NCBI GenBank assembly: GCA_022836615.1
Contig: MU405290.1
Span: 62,001-126,000, forward strand
Direction: 5' to 3'
Origin: Annulohypoxylon bovei var. microspora
Lineage: Eukaryota > Ascomycota > Sordariomycetes > Xylariales > Hypoxylaceae
Length of the DNA stretch: 64,000 nt
Both the position numbers and the translations under genes were made by a program. Within the stretch, counting starts at the first letter, position 1. Each line of letters starts with the position of its first letter. This document shows positions 22,623 to 32,532 of the stretch, piece by piece. Below the pieces are notes generated by a model, which was given only the letters and a program-made list of their open reading frames with translations, did no database searches and was not told the DNA's origin.

Positions 22623-23465
22623 ATGCCGCGAACGCAAACATCGCCCGAGATCCAGTCGGGTACTCAGAAGAGAGGGATTAAGGCCGTCTTCTTCGACTTC
22701 ATGGGGACGTGTCTAGACTGGCACAGCGGGGTCGTCAAGGCCTTACCGTTAGCAATACCGGAGTCAACCCGCTCGAAGCTGGCGCCTGACTGGCGCGAGG
22801 AGTTCTTCAGCGAGCTCCATGCGCGGTCCCATCAGGGCCTCTCGCCTGAGGATATCGACGTCACACATCGCAGAACTTTACTTAGGATTCTAAACTGGGA
22901 GGCCTACGAGGGAGAGCGTCATCACTTTGTTGGGCTCGACGGGTCTACAGATGCTCCCCCGGATGGCGGAGAGACTGGCGTCGCTGAGGTCGAGCTCGCT
23001 GTGAGGTCGTGGCACAACATGGACTCATGGTCGGATGTTCTACCCGCGCTAACCGCTCTGAAGGAAGAGCTAGGGCTTGAGCTATTTGTGCTCGCCAACG
23101 GGACCACGAGGCTGCAGCTCGACCTGGTACGGTCTTCTGGCCTGGAGGGAACCTTCGGCGTGCTGTTTTCTAGCGAGCTGTTGGGCGTCTACAAGCCGGC
23201 GCCGGAGGCCTACGAGAAGGCTCTGGGCCTGGTGAGGGTGCGACCGGACGAGGCTATCATGGTCGCGGCGCATGCGTACGATCTTAGGGCTGCGCGGAAG
23301 CTCGGCATGAATACTATCTACATCTACCGTTGGACTGATGCACGTAGCGAGGATATGGACGTGGTCAGGATGGAGAACGACGTGTTCCTCAGCGAGTACG
23401 GCAACGGCATGCAAAGCTTGCTTCCCGCTGTCAAGGCCTTGGTTCAGGTCTCGCAGAAGAATTGA
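22623..23465 (+). CDS. HAD-superfamily protein, type II haloacid dehalogenase-like
   Basis: Intronless, 280 aa from the ATG at 22623; the frame is open a little further up, but with only TTG/GTG codons. HAD motifs are present. Motif I is FFDFMGTCLDW with nucleophile Asp25. Motif II is LANGTT. Motif III is the Lys in YKPAPEAYEKAL. Motif IV is AAHAYDLRAARKLG. The residue two after the nucleophile is Met rather than the Asp seen in HAD phosphatases, which favours the 2-haloacid dehalogenase branch (hydrolysis of a halogenated carboxylic acid). The real substrate is unknown; many fungal members are uncharacterised. There is no targeting signal. An out-of-frame ATG at 22609 opens a 35-codon frame that overlaps the start. 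Confidence 0.9.
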   Translation: MPRTQTSPEIQSGTQKRGIKAVFFDFMGTCLDWHSGVVKALPLAIPESTRSKLAPDWREEFFSELHARSHQGLSPEDIDVTHRRTLLRILNWEAYEGERHHFVGLDGSTDAPPDGGETGVAEVELAVRSWHNMDSWSDVLPALTALKEELGLELFVLANGTTRLQLDLVRSSGLEGTFGVLFSSELLGVYKPAPEAYEKALGLVRVRPDEAIMVAAHAYDLRAARKLGMNTIYIYRWTDARSEDMDVVRMENDVFLSEYGNGMQSLLPAVKALVQVSQKN

Positions 23466-23480
23466 CAACCAGTTCACGCA

Positions 23481-23574
23481 CACATCATGCATCCTACCAA
23501 CATACATCATAAATCCTACCAACATATGTACATCATAAATCCTACCAACATATGTACATCATAAATCCTACCAA
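23481..23574. repeat. 26-bp tandem repeat in 3' flank of dehalogenase gene
   Basis: Two perfect 26-bp copies ending CATCATAAATCCTACCAA (23523-23548, 23549-23574). They are preceded by diverged 22-bp (23501-23522) and 20-bp (23481-23500) copies. The array begins 16 nt after the stop codon, so it is probably in the 3' UTR. Confidence 0.9.
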
Positions 23575-25194
23575 CAGCCTTGTAAGGTGCCGAACCAGAA
23601 TGTTCCAAGGTTCTGTTCACAGGAGCCGCGGGCTGTGGCTGTGCGATGTCGTGCATATCTACATATGTCGGCATGAGGCCTCCTGTGAATGGGTTGTTGA
23701 GAACCCGGGAGGCTCATCTTCAGTTGCACTGAAGGAATTCGAGTTGTACAACAGCGTCATTATTAGCTACCTACACACGCACCAACGCACCATATTTGTC
23801 GCCGGAGAATATTCTGCGTGTAAAATTGTTATATATTGTGTGTTGTATAGATGTGGGTGAGGTCTGCGCCCCCGATTCGATAAAGAGCCGACCGGCAACT
23901 ATCGGAGCCAGCAAATGGATACCACAGTACAGTTGTATGTACACACTAAATCCCGGGTTACTGGGGTTTAAACTACGAGTGGATCTCCACCGGGATCTTG
24001 CAGGGTTCGTGTCGCGCAATCAGCGTTCAGATTTGCTAGATTCAAATCCAAATTAGGAAACCCAGGTTAGTTTCCTCCAATCAGACGCGTGCAACGTACA
24101 TCGTCACGCTTAATTTGAAAGCCCGTACCAACTTGTCTAAACCAATCACATTCTTCAAACCTCTTCTCCTACTCAACCGCCGTGACTAAACGCCCCTGTA
24201 ACCGCCCAAGAAAGCATCGAGGACGAACATACCAAGAAACAATTTCGGGCGATTCGCCTTGTGAGAACCTCTCGTTTTGGATACTCCTTCACTGTCTAAG
24301 ACCCGCAACGCCTCATCTCGATACTTAGATGCTTGCTTGAAGTCGGCTACACCCACTCAGGCTGCTGCGCGTACACACAAGCGGTACTGATAACGGATAT
24401 TGCGGACACTACCTAATCCAGTAGCTACCTAAATGAAAGCTTTCCCTGCATATGATTTCTTACCGTCTGATTTATTTTTGGGTTGAAGATGTCCAGTCGA
24501 TCATCCGCATCCCGCCGCGGTAATCTGGGGCATCGACGTCGGCGGACCCCATCTGGTCGCATCTGTTGGACCAGAGACACTCTTCTTCGTTCTTTAGTCA
24601 GACGACCTATGCTATTGTTCTATCTAGCGTTTCCAGCGCCTTGGCTAGCGAGGCCAGGGGAGCCAAGAGAACGAACAATGGTCGAACAAAGTGGAAACAA
24701 AGATATCAAGGAATCAAGCCATGATTCATAGGCCGGGCATCAAAATTTCACCGTTGTTCGCGTTTTGTTCGGGCTCTTCTTCGTAGTTTGTTTCGAACCT
24801 TTGTTTTACACGTCTCGTCTCCTTTGGCCTCTTGCAACCTTTTCATAGTCATTCGATTCAGTACGAAGAGGTGTTCATTGTCTATTCGTGACTCTTCTCG
24901 TTGCTATTTCTAAGTCACTCAGCCCCTGCGCCTCCCGGCATCTGACCGATTTCTTTCTGTGAATGCTTTTTTTGGTCTTCTTTTCTGCTTCTCATAGATA
25001 TTATTACAACCTACTACCTTCTAGTGAACATTCACTTTTAATCTCTTTTCAATAATTTTCTACTTATTTTTTTCGGCTCCCGATTCCGAACCAATCGTAC
25101 ATAGATACACCCAGCGTGGCTAGCCCTTCTGCTGAAGGCAAGAAGACGAAATATAAAAACTATTACCAGCATTATCCATAAGACGGTCCAACAC
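23575..25194. other. intergenic with long leader of membrane-protein gene
   Basis: About 1.6 kb. From about 24740 to 25190 the sequence is T/C-rich and is the likely promoter and 5' UTR of the next gene. A small frame at 24489-24731 (ATG, 80 codons, Arg-rich start) could be a uORF or chance; I do not recognise it. Confidence 0.5.
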
Positions 25195-26658
25195 ATGCCG
25201 CACCTTTGGGTCCTGATACGGGCTCTCTATCCCGCGGCGCTGCTGCTGGCAGCAGCCGCCTCTACGTCCGCCTCCCTCATCCGACCCGACTCAGCACAGC
25301 TCTTTGGGAGAGCGGACACATGCGGGCAGAACTTTTCACCATGCTCTCAACCAGGGCTTCCCGCCAACTTCTGTTGCGAAACAGGCGCGACATGTAATCT
25401 CCTCGCGGCAAACACGACGATCCTCTGCTGCCCGACGAACAGCAATTGCGACAAGATCAGCCCCATCACCTGCGATCTCGGGCTCCAGGACCCGGCGACG
25501 AACCCCTCGGCCGAGATCAAGACTACGGCGCTGAACGGGGTCCTGACGACCTGTGCCGGGAAGTGCTGCCCGTTCGGATACTCGTGCGACGGCACCAACT
25601 GCGCGAAGGACGCGGACCAGAGCAAGAAGCCGCCCGTCAAACCGACATCCAGCAGCAGCGGCACCAAGACGGCGGGCCCGTCCGCGACGAGCACCCACGG
25701 CAGCTCGACGACGACGGTGGCCGTGAGCGGGATCGCCACCGCGGCGCCGTCGACGGAGACCCCGACGACGTCGACGTCCGGGACCGCGAACACGGTGACC
25801 ATCGTCGGCGGCGTGATCGGCGCGCTCGTGGGGCTGGTCCTCGTCGTCCTCGCCGTCGTCATGCTGCGGCACCGGCGCAAGAAGGCGCTGCGCGAGAAGC
25901 AGTCGCAGCTGCAGCGCCACGACTCGACCTCGTCCTTCGGCAACATCATCTCCGCCCCCGTCCCGCACGCGAACTACCCCTCCCAGCGCCTGGACTTTTT
26001 GGCTAAACAATCCCACACCACCGGGTCGCCGAAGAGCTACGCCCCGTCGTCGCCGACGGCCGTCGCGAGCCCGGGGTCCCAGAGGGCGCAGAAGGACGGC
26101 TTCGGCGGCGGCGGCGGCGAGACGAGGGAGTACTACGGCGGCTTCATGCCGCCGAATAGCCCCTACGCCCCGTACGCCCGCCGCCCCGACTCCCAGATGT
26201 CGGACGCGCCCCGCAGCTACCACGGCTCCGCCGAGATCTCCGGGCTCAGGAGCCTGACGCACTGGCCGGGCGCTAGCGCCGGCTCCAGTCCCAAGGGCAA
26301 GGGCAAGGCTAGCAACGACAGGCCGAGGGAAGTGTCCCCGGCCCCGGCGCCCCTGGTCTTCGTCACTCCTGCTGATGGGGGTGGCGGCGACGGCCTGAGA
26401 GACGGCGCGAGGGGCCGGTTTGGCGCGAGAGAAGAGCGCGATAGGTACCCCAGCGTGAGCGAGGGCGAGAGCATCAACGTCTTCGCCGACCCGCTGATGG
26501 TGCCGCGCGGCACCGGGGCGGCGAGGCCCGATAGCAGCGCCACGACGTGGTCGAATATCCAGCAGAGGGCTGATAACGCGATGCACGGTGGGTATGGAAA
26601 CGCAAGTGGGAGTGGGAATGGGAGGAGTAGGTTGGGGGAGCCGCCTTTGAGGAGGTGA
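25195..26658 (+). CDS. secreted-type Cys-rich single-pass membrane protein
   Basis: 487 aa, intronless. An N-terminal signal peptide (residues 1-27, hydrophobic LYPAALLLAAAASTSAS) is followed by an extracellular region with 14 cysteines between 43 and 136, including CC pairs at 60-61, 78-79 and 124-125. Next come a Ser/Thr/Pro-rich, probably O-glycosylated stalk (145-200), one transmembrane helix (about 201-224) and a basic stop-transfer RHRRKK. The cytoplasmic tail of about 260 residues is disordered and Gly/Ser/Pro-rich. The layout resembles fungal cell-wall sensors (Wsc/Mid2 style), but the cysteine pattern is not a recognisable WSC domain. The ligand and partners are unknown. Codon third positions are strikingly GC-rich compared with the flanks. 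Confidence 0.88.
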   Translation: MPHLWVLIRALYPAALLLAAAASTSASLIRPDSAQLFGRADTCGQNFSPCSQPGLPANFCCETGATCNLLAANTTILCCPTNSNCDKISPITCDLGLQDPATNPSAEIKTTALNGVLTTCAGKCCPFGYSCDGTNCAKDADQSKKPPVKPTSSSSGTKTAGPSATSTHGSSTTTVAVSGIATAAPSTETPTTSTSGTANTVTIVGGVIGALVGLVLVVLAVVMLRHRRKKALREKQSQLQRHDSTSSFGNIISAPVPHANYPSQRLDFLAKQSHTTGSPKSYAPSSPTAVASPGSQRAQKDGFGGGGGETREYYGGFMPPNSPYAPYARRPDSQMSDAPRSYHGSAEISGLRSLTHWPGASAGSSPKGKGKASNDRPREVSPAPAPLVFVTPADGGGGDGLRDGARGRFGAREERDRYPSVSEGESINVFADPLMVPRGTGAARPDSSATTWSNIQQRADNAMHGGYGNASGSGNGRSRLGEPPLRR

Positions 26659-28227
26659 TGAGATGAGATGAGATTGACGGAGTTGTTTAACCTACCATCT
26701 TACGAATTATCTATTGTCGGGCTGTCTAGAATGAGCTTTATCACCGGGTGTAGCGTGTTGTGTTATTGTTGTGGATGGCATGGATTGGCGTTTGGTATTT
26801 TGTCTTGTCTTGTCTTGCTGTCGTCGCTTCCAGGCATCTCCTTTGTGAATGAGAGGGGGGCTTCAGGGCATATTAATGGGGGTCGCGGACGGGACTTTAT
26901 GATACCACGGACACAGGAAGGTTGCATATTACTACGGCGTTAGGGACACTCGCTTTTGGAAAAAAAATCCCGCCCTTTTTTATATTCTCGCGATCTGGCG
27001 GAGATGAGTTGGTTGGGCCCGGTATCAGTCTTGTCGTGGCAGTTTGTGTATATACCTATCTACCTATCTGGCGTCTCTTCTTTCGAGGGGAGTTGTATGT
27101 ACCTGTTATGGGTAGATATCATGATACATGTCTCTGCCCACCTAGATTTCTGCATACCCAAATCTTTAACTCATTGTTTGCTAAGTGTCTAAAGTGAAGG
27201 TGGTATTATTAACATGTACTTGGCGATCTCTTAGCCGCTGTCGTCATAATATTTATATACAAAGCGTTTGTCTCTTTATCTACGTCAATTTTTATCTCCA
27301 AAATAACTACCTACTGACCTAGGTATTATATCTTAAAAATAGCATATGATGTAAGAGGCTTCTTTTCCTTCACCAAGCGTTTTCGAAAAGGGTCCTTGTT
27401 TGTATAGTTGTACTTAACCCGCACTACACACGATATAAGCAAGCGGGACAAATATAAGTCAGTTTGACTACTTTTTCAATAGTTGGCATTTATTATGTTG
27501 GGTAACCTGTTACGTTTTAATTATAATATGATATATTACACTTAGTTATTGCTTAGGTACCAAGGAACTCCATGGTCTTGAGGGAACGAAGTGATTCCTA
27601 AACTTGATACTACCATACAGCGGCAGTGATCCGACGAATCTAACTTAGATAGGGGAAACACGAGCGGCTAAATCACGTCGGAGGCTAGGTCAGGTGTTTC
27701 TAACGTTAGTGCAATCTTTGTCTTGTAGTTATTATTAGTTTGTCTGCCCACCTAGATATCCGTTGAATGGAGCCTATCATCTTGAGGAGTTTGATGTTTG
27801 GTTACTTATATTGTATCGGATACTTAATAGCCAGCACAACCTTCACAACACAGCAAAGTAAAGAGATTAAGTGAGCATCATAGCTCCATAGAATCCGGTC
27901 CAAGGTTCAGAACTGACCAACTTTGTGTCATCTTCATTCGTAGACACGTTCAGATTCACCTGACCTACATGACGTATAAGTACTTTTCTCTTCATACAAA
28001 CGGCTCGGGTTTGCTCTCCCAGCACATAAGGCATCCGTTCATCTCTTGGACTTCCGCCCACCATCCGCAGTCCATATCCTCCCAAATGTTCCTAATGCAA
28101 ATATGTTTTACACGGCGCCAACACTTGCCCCAAGCCGCAAGGACATCAAGAATGATGTGTCCACGAGCCCCATACTAGAAGAATCGAAGAAAAAGGAGAA
28201 AGATGCAAGATGCGAGAGAGAAGTATT
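26659..28227. other. intergenic between convergent genes
   Basis: About 1.6 kb, with no supportable gene. GATGAGATGAGATGAGATT just after the stop is a short tandem repeat. From about 27190 to 27560 the sequence is AT-rich. Confidence 0.55.
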
Positions 28228-29097
28228 TTACTGCTTCTTCTTAGACTTCTCGCTCGTCGGGCTCGACGGCGCCGCATTCGACTTATCCATCTTCTCGAAC
28301 TTCTCGAATTCCTCGCTGTCCTTTCTCTCGGCATACCATTGACCCGCCTGCAAGACTAACACACCCACCAACACGAGCGCAAGAATCGTGTTGCTAGCTG
28401 CCAGAACCTTAAGGCTGTCTTCGCGCCCTAGTATCATCTCTCCGCCCGTCAGCGGGTCGCCGCCCTGCCTCATAGGGCTCGTGGCGCCGGCGATGTCGAA
28501 GTCGTCGCGAGCCCAAGCACCAGCAGAGACGAGGCGCAGACCCTTCACGATGTTAGCGACGTAGACGCCGACGCCTATGAGATACAGGACCAGGGAAGCG
28601 CCGTCGAACAGCATGTTAGACTCGGAGGCGCGGAACAGCTTGATGAAGAAGCCGAGGAAGCCGACGCCGACCATGATGCTGAGGACGCGCGCGATCAGTG
28701 GCGGCGACTGGTGGATGAACTTCAGGTGGGTTTCGAGCTGGTCGAGGTACGCGGCCGAGATGGGGTTTTTGGTCCAGAGAAGGGGGAAGTCGTACGGGAA
28801 GAAGGCGAAGAGGATACCGAGGAAGAAACATGTTGCTAGAATTTACTTATTAGCATTGAGCTTCTATAGGTATTACTGAATGTTGGCGTGGCATTGTTAG
28901 AAGTTATCTAGGTATCTAGTCCTTTTCGCCATCTGTCCTATTTGATTTCTTGGCGGGGGAGGGGAGCACAAAAAAAGCAAAGATGGATTTTTTAAAAAAT
29001 ACATACGGCCGATGATCATGAAGGTCGCGAACGAAGCAGACCCTCGGTAGTCCTTAGACCGGGTGGTCTTGTTCCAGTCCACGAACTTATCCGACAT
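28228..29097 (-). CDS. shr3: Shr3-type ER packaging chaperone for amino-acid permeases (two exons)
   Basis: Membrane chaperone in the ER needed to fold and package amino-acid permeases into COPII vesicles (known for yeast Shr3). Exons on the minus strand are 29097-29007 and 28835-28228, giving 232 aa. The 171-nt intron (GTATGT...TCTAG) is phase 1 and lies inside the first membrane helix (FATFMIIG | PTCFFLGILFAFF). Four hydrophobic segments are visible: about 23-45, 85-105, 108-125, and near LAASNTILALVLVGVLVLQA. The PYDFPLLW and ESNMLFDGASL segments are typical of the family. The C-terminal tail is charged and Lys-rich, ending KKKQ, a possible ER-retrieval type signal. Length is close to yeast Shr3 (210 aa). 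Confidence 0.93.
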
Positions 29098-29770
29098 GAT
29101 GACGATGTTAATGCGCGACGAGGCGACGAGATGCGACGAGATGAGCTGCGAGGCTACTTCGAAATACGTAATATGATAGCTGTCGACAAAACTCTAGCAA
29201 CACAGGACGGAATTGATTTCAGGGTTCGTTAAGTTTTTGTTTCTTCTTATTTTGAGTCCTTTTTTTCGCATGGAAAAAAAGCTTGTTGAGCTTCTTTTAT
29301 TTCTCCCAAAAGTCGACTGAGGAGGTCGCGATTACGTTTCTCGGCGCAGCTGAGGAGAAGAAGAAAACAGTTGCGTTGCAATCTCTGTGAGGCTAACAAT
29401 CCGCTAACGAACCTTAGGCTCCAGGTAGGTACCTCGGGTGTGATAAGGCATCTGCAGTTACGTACTATTATACTATAACATAATATTATGCTCTTACGTG
29501 ACTTATTCAACTAACCCCTTTTCCCCTTCCACACACCAATCCCATTCGCTTGAGCCTATTCATGACTCGCTGCTATGGAGCCTGAGAATAACATAGACAG
29601 ATTTACAGTTTTCTACTTATTAAACAGTCAAGGGATAGGATGTTATAATAGCTAAAGAATTGCTTCTAGCTAGTCTAATCGACCATGTCCCTTAGATATC
29701 CCACCCATTACCTCCAACATACTATAAACCCAACCGAATCCCTGGCTTAAATTCCGATTTATACAACCGT
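29098..29770. other. intergenic
   Basis: Promoter of Shr3 and 3' flank of the GH47 gene, both on the minus strand. No coding seen. Confidence 0.5.
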
Positions 29771-31625
29771 TCACCGAGTTAACCTCTTTAACGGATGAGC
29801 CTCGGTATTAAATACCCATTCATCTAGGCTTATGAGATCCGGCTCACTGAAAATCAAGTAGAAATATCTGCAGTTTCACTTAGCTATAATTGCGGAAGGA
29901 AAGGGGGTGAAAATCGACTTACTTCAACGTCTCGCCCATCCAGAAACTTTCCATCGAGTCTATTTTCTGAGGGTTGCTATTAACAGTCACGTCGCTCAGG
30001 GCGGCATTCGCCAAGGAGGTCTTCGTATTCTTCTGAATCGCCTCGAACATATCCCAGGCTGACTCAAGAAGATCTGGACGGCCGGTGACCCGATACAGGA
30101 TGAAGACGCTTTCTATAGCCTCCGGTCGCAGTATGTATTTGGTCTCGGGTATCTGTGTAAATCCCTTTGGAAGCCTCGACTTTGAGATTATCTCATTCGC
30201 TTTGTCCATGTTCGTTAGATCTTTCTCTCCCGCCTGAAGTAAAATAGTCCGCTTCCACAGGGATTCGTCCCACTCGCATTCCGTCGCTGATTTACATGGA
30301 GCCATGAAGAATGTTTCGGGCATTATTCCCAGTGGCATCGCTTTATAAGCCCATATACAGCCGTCTACAAGCTTTCTGGCTACTTCTAGATGTTCAGGTT
30401 TCTCAAACAACTTCCCACCGACTGCTAGCATTCCTCCGGCGAAGCAGACCAGATGTTGACCTTGGTGTTCGAAATCCAATGTCATCTTATTATCCTTCTT
30501 CTCGGTATGTAGAGTACCCGATATAAGTATATCAGCAGTATCCGGAACCATAGGCCGGAAGAAGTTGTGCTTAATAGTGGTCCTCATCGACTCCTCGTAC
30601 ATACTCTGGTAAGAGGGTAAAAGTCCACCCATGAGAGCATACATTTTAGGCAAATATTCGTAAGTGCTATCTGCTAATGCGCCAAGGCCAAATGTGTTGT
30701 CAAAGGTGAACTGTTTCTCTCGAGGATTAAGTGTAAACGGCCACATGCCAGGCAGCTGAGTGTTACTTTGCTGCTCTTCAAAGACCTCTCTGATTCTCTC
30801 GGCGGCATCAAACCACTTCGGGTCGCCGGTAATTAGTGATAGGCGTGTGAATTCCATGCAGAAAGATCCAACCTCGGCGAGCAATGCCGCCTCGTTCGCG
30901 ACCTGTTGTCCTCCTTGAGAGGCGTAGTCAAAGTCCCAACGAGTGATGGGCATCCGATTCGGCGTATCAAATGCCTTATAAAGCATATCACCGACTTCTC
31001 TAGCCTTGCGAAGTAGCCGCTGATCGCCGCTCAAATCATACGCCGAAAGGAAGCCTCCTAAATAACGAATAGTAGTCTCGAAAGCATTCACGGTCTCGAG
31101 CGAACTAATGGTAAAATTGATCTCGACCACGGCGGCAACAGCTTCTTCAAACTCTTCCCGCAACGACATGATCCATAATGTATCCAAGCTGTCGACCAAT
31201 GTGGCCCCCCAACCTCCAAAGGTGTCTTTGGATTTACCACTAATAGGGGCAAGTTCATCGCTCATAAACGCCTTGGCTTTATAAGAATCCCAGCAGCGAA
31301 TAAAGGCTTTCTTGACAACTTCCTGTCGTCGTCTTCGAATAGCCGCAGCTTCTTGCGACTCTTTACCAAAGATAGTCTGGATCTTAGGAAGCTTATGGGG
31401 TTTGCCTGTCGGTAGGGCCTTCATATCCTTGACAGGATAATGCGTGGGCAATCTCCGCCAGAAATAGCCCTCATCGTCAATGACGTTCTTATCGAAGTGA
31501 GGCCTTCGGGCTGATCTTCCGGCGCCGGCCCAACTATAGATGTCTTGAGTTGTCCCGGAATAATAGAACAAGAGAAGTGCTGCAGCTATCCCAAGCGGGA
31601 GCCAGAAGCGTCGTCGCAATATCAT
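29771..31625 (-). CDS. class I alpha-1,2-mannosidase, glycosyl hydrolase family 47
   Basis: Trims alpha-1,2-mannose from N-glycans in the ER or Golgi. Exons on the minus strand are 31625-29923 and 29867-29771, giving 599 aa. A 55-nt intron starts GTAAGT and ends CTGCAG. It is a type II membrane protein with an anchor at about residues 7-24. GH47 motifs include GGWGATLVDSLDTLWIM, FTFDNTFGLGALADS, MPETFFM and YILRPEAIES. The short last exon encodes KYFYLIFSEPDLISLDEW followed by VFNTEAHP. Thr589 in NTEAHP matches the Thr that coordinates Ca2+ in this family. Without splicing the protein would end 11 residues after SMESFWMG and lack that site. Whether it is the ER (Mns1) or Golgi enzyme is not settled. 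Confidence 0.95.
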
Positions 31626-32532
31626 GACTGCAAATAGATTAGGTGTTTGTAATATCGGAATAGATCCAGATAGAGAGAACCATCAGAAAAAACGGAAACA
31701 TCGAAAACGAGCGGCGGTAGAAGAAAGCAAAAATGGATAAAGTTGATAGGAAACAAACGAGAGTTTCACATCTGATATTCGCTACCTACCTACATAGTCG
31801 TTTCCCCTGAAGAGAATTGCAGATTTAAGTAATGATATTCCCCTCCCCACGTCGGTACGTATTCGATAATTAAGATTAAGTGATTCGGGTTCTACGTCAT
31901 TATATTGTCTGTAACTTCCTTTTCAACTTAATTCCTAAAACGTTATGTAACTGTTTTATGTAGTAGCATAAGTCCGAGTTTTTTTTTTGAGTTTTGACAT
32001 ACCAAACCTGTTTCGCCAAAACACTATTTATATCGAATATCAACAACCTTGATTTCTCGAAACTGCTCTTTGACAACTTAAACATCCCGGAATTTTCTGT
32101 CGCGTCAACCAAATTTCTAGTCGTGATAGACTCGCTGACGTTGGAATGACTAAATCGCTGACCTCAAACGGGGGCTGGATTCAAGCACCCCGAGGTTTTA
32201 GAGCTAGAATATCTCATTCAACCATCAGGATATTAACTGCCCATCTTATTTACCTACATATATCTAAATGCTTCTCCAGGTTAAACGAGAGATCCTACCT
32301 TAATTAACTAATTGAAAAATCTCTAGGTGAATATGAGCACAAGACAGTACAAACGGGACGATAACGATCTCGTACCACAGCAATCGCCTAATGCTGCTGT
32401 CTCAGTTATTGTCCGCCCTGTATTGTCCGAAGATTACAGAACCTTGCCCTACATTATTTGTAGCTAGGCCTACGTACTCTTGCGCACCTAATATTCAATG
32501 TCATTTCGGTGGTATATTGTATAACTCCCATC
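31626..32532. other. intergenic
   Basis: GH47 promoter and 3' flank of the M28 gene. No supportable coding. Confidence 0.5.

Noticed and set aside
25336..26586. 416-codon minus-strand frame inside the Cys-rich membrane gene
   Set aside because: Arg/Ala/Gly-rich translation typical of the reverse of a GC-rich gene; no family match.
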